Source: CAVPGH01 sp046726955 (GTDB lineage: Bacteria > Acidobacteriota > Vicinamibacteria > Fen-336). Taken from it: a DNA stretch of 9,860 nucleotides. A program made the position numbers and the translations under genes. The stretch's first letter is position 1; every line of letters starts with the position of its first letter. The stretch is taken from positions 1 to 9,860 of the forward strand of contig JBKPBQ010000129.1 of assembly GCA_046726955.1 (NCBI GenBank), in the 5' to 3' direction. Under the pieces are notes generated by a model that was not told the origin of the DNA, did not search any database, and saw only the letters and a list, made by a program, of their open reading frames with translations. Of the stretch, positions 1 through 7,160 are shown in pieces.

Positions 1-180
1 GCCTTCAGTGGCGCCGACGGCGGATCGTTCAAGGGGACCTGGGGGCGGTCACACGTCGATCTCTCTGCCTACGCGACGACGGGGGATAGCATCCGGCTGC
101 GGTTCAGCATCGGGAACGACTGCCAGACCGGGTACCTAGGCTGGTACGTGGACGACGTGACGGTGTACGCCTGCCGGTAA
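1..180 (+). CDS. 3' end of a secreted protein with a C-terminal jelly-roll (MAM/immune-inhibitor-A-like) domain; 5' partial
   Basis: The frame beginning at base 1 is open for 59 codons and ends at TAA (178-180). The visible peptide has alternating beta-strand character. It includes a W-G-x-S segment followed by V-D-L-S-x-Y (visible residues 14-24), a G-D-x-I-x-L-R-F strand (28-35), and a closing G-W-Y-V-D-D-V-x-V-Y-A-C (47-58). That ending is typical of the C-terminal beta-sandwich on secreted bacterial peptidases such as immune inhibitor A-like metalloproteases and some S8 or M36 enzymes. Two cysteines (visible 41 and 58) could form a disulfide, which suits export. The catalytic part lies upstream of the window, so the enzyme class cannot be stated. 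A hairpin starts three bases after the stop. The fold is moderately sure; the protease identity is inference. Confidence 0.62.
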   Translation, partial: AFSGADGGSFKGTWGRSHVDLSAYATTGDSIRLRFSIGNDCQTGYLGWYVDDVTVYACR

Positions 181-182
181 CG

Positions 183-209
183 AGGCTGTCATCGGACTTC
201 TGATAGCCT
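183..209 (+). terminator. Hairpin just after the stop of the secreted-protein gene; possible factor-dependent terminator
   Basis: AGGCTGTCA (183-191) pairs with TGATAGCCT (201-209) over nine base pairs, including one G-T wobble, with a 9-base loop. It begins three bases after the TAA. No T-tract follows (GAAGCC), so this is not a canonical intrinsic terminator. It may protect the 3' end or aid termination. Confidence 0.4.
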
Positions 210-213
210 GAAG

Positions 214-278
214 CCGGTCGGGCGGACCGGACGGAGGGGGGGTGCCGAGCTCCCCCTCCCGGATTCCGCCCCCGGGAG
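214..278 (+). promoter_or_regulatory. Structured 5' leader of the PurD-like gene, with mutually exclusive hairpins
   Basis: Three further inverted repeats lie before the ATG at 291. CCGGTC (214-219) pairs with GACCGG (225-230). The G-rich arm 233-243 pairs with 249-259, with two G-T wobbles. CTCCCGG (256-262) pairs with CCGGGAG (272-278). The last two share bases 256-259 and cannot form together. The only Shine-Dalgarno-like stretch, GGGAG (274-278), sits 12 bases before the ATG and lies inside the last stem. This is an arrangement in which the upstream hairpin could free the ribosome site. The repeats are seen; the switch function is inference, and GC-rich DNA yields such pairings by chance. 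I see no convincing -35/-10 pair in 181-290. Confidence 0.33.
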
Positions 279-290
279 TCGTCTGCTCCA

Positions 291-1574
291 ATGAAATTCC
301 TCTTCGTCTCCTACGACGGCCTCATCGCGGACATCGCCTGGGAGGTGGTGAAGGAGGGCCACGCCGTCAAGTTCTGGATCAAGGACCCGGACGAGAAGGA
401 GATCGCGGACGGGTTCGTGCCCAAGGCCGACGACTGGAAGAAGGAGGTCGAGTGGGCCGACGTCGTCGTGTTCGACGACGTGCTGGGCATGGGGGCGATG
501 GCCGAGGAGCTCCGGAAGAAGGGCAAGCTCGTCGTCGGGGGCTCACCCTACTCGGACAAGCTCGAGGACGACCGCGCCTTCGGGCAGCAGGAGCTGAAGA
601 ACGCCGGCGTCTCGATCATCCCCCAGGAGAACTTCACCTCCTTCGACGACGCGATGGCCTACGTCAAGGCCAACCCCAACCGCTACGTGATCAAGCCGAG
701 CGGGGAGGCGCAGAACTACAAGCGGCTGCTCTTCGTGGGCGAGGAGGAGGACGGCGTCGACGTCGTGCAGGTCCTCGAGGACTACAAGCGGGCGTGGTCG
801 AAGAAGATCAAGGAGTTCCAGCTCCAGCGGCGCATCATGGGCGTCGAGGTGGCCACCGGCGCCTTCTTCAACGGCAAGGAGTTCGTGGATCCCATCTGCG
901 TCAACTTCGAGCACAAGAAGCTCTTCCCCGGCGACATCGGGCCCTCCACGGGCGAGATGGGCACCGCGGCTTTCTGGAGCGAGCCGAACAAGATCTTCAA
1001 CGCGACGCTCCGGCCCATGGGAGACCGCCTCCGGGCCGAGGGCTACGTCGGCTACATCGACGTCAACTGCATCGTGAACAACAACGGGATCTATCCCCTC
1101 GAGTTCACCGCCCGCTTCGGCTATCCCACGATCAGCATCCAGCAGGAAGGCCTGCTCACGCCCATCGGCGAGATGCTCTACAAGCTCGCGGAGGGGACGA
1201 TCAGCCGGCTGCGCACGCGCACCGGGTTCCAGATCGGCGTGCGCATCGTGGTCCCGCCGTTCCCCTTCCGCGACAAGCAGACGTTCGAGAGCAGCTCCAA
1301 GGACGCCGTGATCCTCTTCAAGAGCCCGAGCCGCGAAGGCTTCCACATCGAGGACGTGAAGAACGCGGACGGCGAGTGGCTGGTGACGGGAACGTCGGGC
1401 GTCGTGCTCATCGTCTGCGGCACCGGGCCCACGATGAAGCAGGCGCAGCGCCAGGCCTACAACCGCGTGAAGAACGTGATGATCCCCAACATGTACTACC
1501 GGGAAGACATCGGCGACCGCTGGTTCGAGGAGGACTCCGACCGCCTGCACGCCTGGGGATACCTGCGCGAATAG
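291..1574 (+). CDS. ATP-grasp protein of the phosphoribosylamine-glycine ligase (PurD/GARS) superfamily, atypical
   Basis: This 427-residue cytosolic protein is about the length of PurD, which ligates glycine to phosphoribosylamine in purine synthesis. It has an N-domain (about 1-100), an ATP-grasp core (about 100-300) and a GARS_C-like end (about 310-427). Family marks are the D-I-G-P-S-T-G-E-M-G loop (215-224), matching PurD DTGPNTGGMG; L-E-F-T-A-R-F-G (270-277), matching EFNCRFGD; and the C-terminal 'GVVLIVCGTG...A..QAY' strand-helix. Departures are marked: the N-terminal GGREHA-type phosphate loop is absent (V-S-Y-D-G-L-I-A-D, 6-14), the glycine-rich ATP loop after Lys135 is GEAQNYKR, and Asn of the EFN metal motif is Thr273. 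The ATG is chosen because the beta strand KFLFVSYDG follows at once. No purine genes adjoin. ATP-grasp ligase is firm; true GARS activity is uncertain. Confidence 0.85.
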   Translation: MKFLFVSYDGLIADIAWEVVKEGHAVKFWIKDPDEKEIADGFVPKADDWKKEVEWADVVVFDDVLGMGAMAEELRKKGKLVVGGSPYSDKLEDDRAFGQQELKNAGVSIIPQENFTSFDDAMAYVKANPNRYVIKPSGEAQNYKRLLFVGEEEDGVDVVQVLEDYKRAWSKKIKEFQLQRRIMGVEVATGAFFNGKEFVDPICVNFEHKKLFPGDIGPSTGEMGTAAFWSEPNKIFNATLRPMGDRLRAEGYVGYIDVNCIVNNNGIYPLEFTARFGYPTISIQQEGLLTPIGEMLYKLAEGTISRLRTRTGFQIGVRIVVPPFPFRDKQTFESSSKDAVILFKSPSREGFHIEDVKNADGEWLVTGTSGVVLIVCGTGPTMKQAQRQAYNRVKNVMIPNMYYREDIGDRWFEEDSDRLHAWGYLRE

Positions 1575-1577
1575 AAA

Positions 1578-1599
1578 GGGGCGGCCTCACGGCCGCCCC
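1578..1599 (-). terminator. Terminator hairpin between convergent genes, best oriented for the SPFH gene
   Basis: GGGGCGGCC (1578-1586) and GGCCGCCCC (1591-1599) form a perfect 9-bp, nearly all-GC stem with a TCAC loop. Read on the minus strand, it is followed by TTTCTATT, a U-rich run, and lies 20 bases past the SPFH stop. Read on the plus strand, it starts three bases after the TAG of the PurD-like gene but is followed by GAACG. It is therefore a good intrinsic terminator for the minus-strand gene and probably a transcription barrier for both. Confidence 0.78.
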
Positions 1600-1619
1600 G
1601 AACGTGACGCCGGACTCGG

Positions 1620-3440
1620 TCAGCCCTGCGCTTTCGTCTCCTTCCCGGACTCCCCGGACTCCCGGCGCAGGAGCATCCCGAGCAGGCCCTCGGCGAGGCC
1701 GCTCCCGTTGCCGCTCACCGCGACGTCGGGGACGACCCGCACCGACTTGTCGCCCACGATCTGCATGAGCTGCAGGGCGGTGAAGCCCCGCTCGCCGAGG
1801 GCGGTGACACCCGCGGCGTAGGCCGCGGCCCGGGCCTCGCCCGTCTTCTGGATGGCCTCCGCGTCGCCGCTCGCACGCAGACGCGCGGCGTCGGACTCCG
1901 AGGCCGCGCGGAGCCGGAGCGATTGCGCCTCACCGGCGGCCTGCTTCACGCGCGCGCCCGCCTCGAGCTCGGCGATGCTCACTCCCTGCTGGGCCTTCAC
2001 CACGTCCTTCTGGATGTCCGCGACTGCCGTCTCCTTCACGAGCTTCTGGCGCTGCTCCTGGGCGAGCTGCTGCACCTCGTAGGTCTTCCTCTGCTCTTCC
2101 GCGATCTTGCGGTCGGTCTGGGTGGCCATGAGCTCACCGGGAGGCGTGATGTCGCCGATCAGGGTGTCGATGGCCTGCACGTCGTAGGCGAGGATCGCCC
2201 TGTGGATGTGCGCGGCCGCCTCCGCCTGGCGCTCGCTGCGTGCGATCAGGAAGTCGAGGACGGTGTAGCTCTGCGCGGAGTTGCGGAAGTAGTTGCCCAC
2301 GATGGGCTGCAGCACGTGGTCCACGAGGTTCTGCACGGAGCCCACGCGGGAGATGACCTTGGGGGCGTCGAGGGCGGCCACGTGGATGATCTGCGAGACG
2401 TCGAGGTTGAACGAGAAGCCGTCCTTGGAGCGCACGGTGATGGAGTTGAGCTTGGCGTCGTAGTTGTGGCTCTCCGTGCGGGTCGCCCAGTTGAGGACGA
2501 TGTTCGTCGTGGGCACGAGCTCCACCTTCATCACCCGCGAGTTCACCGGGTGCTTGCCGGGGTAGAGCGGCGTCACCCAGACACCCTTGTGGCCGGCATT
2601 GACGAGGTCGCCGTGCTTGAACGCCTCCCCGGAGACGTCCTCGTGGGCCTTTCCCACGAAGGAGATCACGACGCCCACGTGGCCGATGGGGATCTCCGTC
2701 ATTGGCACCTGCTCGACGCGCACGAACCACGGGTTGAGGTTCCAGGAGCCGGAGAGCAGCACCTGCTCCTGCAGGCCGCGGCGGCCCCCGCCGTCCAGGA
2801 AGCGCTGGGCGTTCTGGAAGCTGTCGTGGCCGGCGACGACGGGGCCCGCGATCTCGCCCTCCGCGATGGGCGTGCCGTCGAGCGTCGTGACGATGCCGAC
2901 CTTGTCGGGCTCCACGGCGTAGACCGCGAGCTGCCTCGGGGCCATCCCGTGCGCGGCCACCACGCTGCCGGTGATCACGTCGAAGGCGAACGTGTTGATG
3001 CGGTACATCCCGGTGGTGAGGACACCGAGCTGACGGCCCTTCTCGCCGCCGTTCGACAGGAAGCGGCGCGCGTCCTGGTAGCGGTCGCACTCGACCACGC
3101 GGCCGAGGATGCGGCCCGGCGGGATGGGCGCCCCGTCGTTCGCGACCACGAGCGCGATCTCACCCTGCGGCACGACGGTCACCGGCACCTTGGTCACGCG
3201 GTACTTCCACGGCCAGTAGAAGAGGTGATACCCCGGGCTCAAGGTGTCGGCCTGGATGCCCGCTTCGCCGTTCAGCGCGACGAGGCGGCCCGGGCTCAGC
3301 GAACGGCGCGCGAAGCGCTTGGCCACGATTCCGACCTCCTGTTCGCGCACGACGACGAGGCCCGTGAGCGGCCGCGCGACGAGCGCGAGGAGCAGAAGGG
3401 CGGCGCACGTCAGACACACGGCGAACAGAGTGTTCGGCAT
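1620..3440 (-). CDS. Membrane-anchored SPFH/band-7 (flotillin-like) protein with tandem N-terminal beta modules and long coiled coil
   Basis: This 606-residue protein opens with a single hydrophobic segment (about 4-30). Four related beta modules follow (about 31-91, 92-177, 178-251, 252-314). Most start with an E/D/H-x-V-G-I/V-V-type strand, and all end near G-x-x-x-x-N/W and V-P-x-T-x-I/V. Modules 2 and 3 are the clearest pair, each with D-G-x-P-I, an R-F-L and a G-G. The SPFH domain spans about 305-440. A charged Ala/Glu/Gln/Lys coiled coil (about 440-545), typical of flotillin-type proteins, follows. A hydrophobic patch and a polar tail end the protein. SPFH proteins oligomerise on membranes as scaffolds; the client here is unknown. 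The start is set by AGGAG at 3449-3453, eight bases before the ATG. It stands alone, with no NfeD partner, between a structured leader and a terminator. Confidence 0.9.
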   Translation of the reverse strand: MPNTLFAVCLTCAALLLLALVARPLTGLVVVREQEVGIVAKRFARRSLSPGRLVALNGEAGIQADTLSPGYHLFYWPWKYRVTKVPVTVVPQGEIALVVANDGAPIPPGRILGRVVECDRYQDARRFLSNGGEKGRQLGVLTTGMYRINTFAFDVITGSVVAAHGMAPRQLAVYAVEPDKVGIVTTLDGTPIAEGEIAGPVVAGHDSFQNAQRFLDGGGRRGLQEQVLLSGSWNLNPWFVRVEQVPMTEIPIGHVGVVISFVGKAHEDVSGEAFKHGDLVNAGHKGVWVTPLYPGKHPVNSRVMKVELVPTTNIVLNWATRTESHNYDAKLNSITVRSKDGFSFNLDVSQIIHVAALDAPKVISRVGSVQNLVDHVLQPIVGNYFRNSAQSYTVLDFLIARSERQAEAAAHIHRAILAYDVQAIDTLIGDITPPGELMATQTDRKIAEEQRKTYEVQQLAQEQRQKLVKETAVADIQKDVVKAQQGVSIAELEAGARVKQAAGEAQSLRLRAASESDAARLRASGDAEAIQKTGEARAAAYAAGVTALGERGFTALQLMQIVGDKSVRVVPDVAVSGNGSGLAEGLLGMLLRRESGESGKETKAQG

Positions 3441-3759
3441 GATCCTTTCTCCTGGATTGAAGAGCGCGCCGGCGTCGTCGTCGACACCCTGTCGGCGAAG
3501 CCGAAGGCGCGACGTCCTGGGCCCGAGCCGGGACTCCCGCGGCGCCCAGGGTTCTTCGAAGGTGGGTTTCGTCTACACGGCTGTTTTCTACCGTATTAGA
3601 CGAATTCGCAGCCTTCCGGGTTCCCGATGACGTCGCTAAGTTATTGATTCAAAGACTATTATTGGCCGAAACCGCGTCGGTGAAAGCGCTCGTCAAAGGC
3701 GGCCTGTCAAATCACTTAGGTCGCGTGGATTCAAGTAGAGCTTGAGCGTGAGTTTCCCG
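3441..3759. promoter_or_regulatory. 319-base non-coding region: leader and promoter region of the SPFH gene, downstream of the ADOP gene
   Basis: No convincing gene lies here. The part nearest the SPFH start (3441-3560) is GC-rich and holds short inverted repeats: TCGGC/GCCGA at 3492-3504 and CCTGGGC/GCCCAGG at 3516-3550. The part 3580-3735 is visibly richer in A and T than the surrounding coding DNA, as expected of a promoter. On the minus strand it contains a perfect TTGACA (3710-3705) but no good -10 at 16-18 bases. It also contains a TAATAC (3598-3593) without a matching -35. A 5-bp hairpin TCAAG/CTTGA (3731-3745) lies 14 bases past the ADOP stop but lacks a U-tract. The promoter of the SPFH gene is probably inside this stretch, but I cannot place it. 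Confidence 0.5.
3568..3604. repeat. 12-bp imperfect inverted repeat in the SPFH leader; operator or RNA hairpin
   Basis: TTCGTCTA (3568-3575) pairs with TAGACGAA (3597-3604). Inside, ACGG (3577-3580) pairs with CCGT (3591-3594), leaving a 1x2 internal loop and a 10-base loop. It is the strongest symmetry in the intergenic region, and no U-tract follows on either strand, so it is not an intrinsic terminator. It ends about 128 bases upstream of the SPFH start codon. A regulator-binding site or a leader hairpin is possible. Confidence 0.45.
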
Positions 3760-6246
<2,487 letters not shown>

Positions 6247-6319
6247 CGAACCTCCAGCGAGAACAGGGTCCTGGACGGCGAGGAGCGTGCCAGCACCGCC
6301 CGCCGCCGAACACCCATGC

Positions 6320-6335
6320 CGTCAGCGTTTTGACG
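6320..6335. repeat. CGTCA-N6-TGACG palindrome, possible operator
   Basis: CGTCA (6320-6324) and TGACG (6331-6335) are perfect inverted half-sites around GCGTTT. Its position in the divergent intergenic region suits a dimeric regulator. The arms are short, so chance is quite possible. Confidence 0.25.
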
Positions 6336-6406
6336 TGGGACGGGCGACGGCGGTCTGTCCGGCCTCGAACAGTCGGGTGTCGCGCCCGGACGATGCGGCG
6401 CACGCA

Positions 6407-6435
6407 TTCCCCGGAACGGCCGACTCGGGTACACT
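6407..6435 (+). promoter_or_regulatory. Candidate promoter of the transferase gene, implying a leaderless or near-leaderless mRNA
   Basis: TACACT (6430-6435) fits the TAnAnT core of a vegetative -10 box. A weak TTCCCC (6407-6412) lies 17 bases upstream. Transcription would begin about 6441-6443, right at the GTG start codon (6443). This agrees with the absence of any Shine-Dalgarno sequence before that codon. Confidence 0.42.
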
Positions 6436-6442
6436 CCCGGCC

Positions 6443-7111
6443 GTGGCGGAGAGAGACGTGCTGCTCGTCTTCGTCAAGCACCCGCACCCCGGCTCGGCCA
6501 AGACCCGGCTCATTCCGGCCCTGGGTCCCGAGATCGCGGCCGCCCTCTACCAGGTCCTCGCCGAGCAGGAGATCCGGAACACCCGGCCGGAGGCGGGTGA
6601 ATACCGGCGGATGTTCTTCTTCGCGCCGGAAGAGGCCGAGGCGGAGGTGGCGGGCTGGCTGCCCGGGGAGAGGCTCCTGCCGCAGCTCGGGACGGACCTG
6701 GGCGCCCGGATGTCGGCCGCGTTCGCCGCCGCCTTCGCCGCCGGAGCCGAGCGGGCGGCGATCATCGGCACGGACGTGCCCTGGGTCTCGAGACAGACGG
6801 TGGTCGAGGCGTTCCGCGCCCTCGACGGGCACGACGTGGTGCTCGGCCCGGCCCAGGATGGCGGCTACTACCTCCTCGCCTTGAGCCGGCACCGTCCCGC
6901 GCTCTTCGAAGACATTCCCTGGAGCACGCCCTCGGCGCTGTCCGCCACCGCGGACCGCGCGGGTGCCCTCGGCTTGTCCGTCCACCTCCTCGACCCGATG
7001 CGCGACATCGACACGATCGAGGATCTGCGCGCCGAGTGGCAGCGCCTGCGCCCGCTGCTGGAGGGCCGGAAGGACGTCCTGGTCGCCGTGGAAAACGCTC
7101 TCGCCGGATGA
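6443..7111 (+). CDS. TIGR04282/DUF2064-family nucleotidyl-sugar (glycosyl) transferase
   Basis: The product is 222 residues, a usual length for this compact GT-A-like family related to CofC/MobA-type nucleotidyltransferases. Hallmarks are the N-terminal strand and loop F-V-K-H-P-H-P-G-S-A-K-T-R-L (10-23), which binds the nucleotide; G-T-D-V-P (109-113), carrying the metal-binding Asp; D-G-G-Y-Y (139-143); and D-I-D-T (188-191) near the end. Some members are annotated as arsenosugar-biosynthesis glycosyltransferases beside a radical SAM ArsS. No such partner is seen here, so the substrate is open. The GTG at 6443 is preferred over the in-frame ATG at 6287 because homology starts at once after it and the earlier 52 codons run through the divergent promoter region. 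It is probably soluble. The kinase gene begins 49 bases after its stop but appears to have its own promoter. Confidence 0.88.
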   Translation: MAERDVLLVFVKHPHPGSAKTRLIPALGPEIAAALYQVLAEQEIRNTRPEAGEYRRMFFFAPEEAEAEVAGWLPGERLLPQLGTDLGARMSAAFAAAFAAGAERAAIIGTDVPWVSRQTVVEAFRALDGHDVVLGPAQDGGYYLLALSRHRPALFEDIPWSTPSALSATADRAGALGLSVHLLDPMRDIDTIEDLRAEWQRLRPLLEGRKDVLVAVENALAG

Positions 7112-7115
7112 CTTC

Positions 7116-7124
7116 TGCTAGGAT
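7116..7124 (+). promoter_or_regulatory. Extended -10 promoter element of the CHASE2 kinase gene
   Basis: TGC-TAGGAT (7116-7124) is an extended -10 element lying five bases after the TGA of the transferase gene. No clear -35 is seen, as extended -10 promoters tolerate. Transcription would start near 7131, giving a leader of about 30 bases. No Shine-Dalgarno motif sits at normal distance from the ATG at 7161. This suggests the kinase can be transcribed separately from the transferase. Confidence 0.5.
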
Positions 7125-7160
7125 ACGTCCCGCTACGAGGACGAGCGACGCCCCGCGACC

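Larger units (their letters stand above)
6247..6442. promoter_or_regulatory. 196-base divergent control region between the ADOP gene and the transferase gene
   Basis: This region separates two genes reading away from each other, so it should hold two promoters. The only plausible element is the rightward TACACT at 6430-6435. A 16-bp symmetric site, CGTCA-N6-TGACG (6320-6335), lies about midway and could be an operator for either side. I found no convincing leftward -35/-10 pair for the permease. A frame through this region would extend the transferase upstream to an ATG at 6287, but the added residues look non-conserved. Confidence 0.5.

Noticed and set aside
242..1768. A 508-codon open frame on the plus strand, offset within the PurD-like gene
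   Set aside because: It is Arg/Gly-rich out-of-frame translation that starts in the leader and runs past the convergent terminator. The ATP-grasp frame starting at 291 is the conserved one.
1923..3599. A 558-codon open frame on the plus strand, opposite the SPFH gene
   Set aside because: It is His/Asp/Val/Glu-rich antisense with no domain, while the minus-strand frame has a clear ribosome site and SPFH plus coiled-coil structure.
3705..3710. Perfect TTGACA on the minus strand as the -35 of the SPFH promoter
   Set aside because: No TATAAT-like hexamer occurs 16-18 bases downstream. A second TTTGAC lies 14 bases on, so these may be chance or regulator half-sites.
3731..3745. Hairpin TCAAG/CTTGA as a terminator of the permease gene
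   Set aside because: The stem is only five pairs and no U-tract follows on the minus strand, so it is not a credible intrinsic terminator.
6287..6442. N-terminal extension of the transferase from an upstream ATG
   Set aside because: The 52 extra residues show no family similarity, and the codons cross the divergent promoter region. Family homology begins directly after the GTG at 6443.
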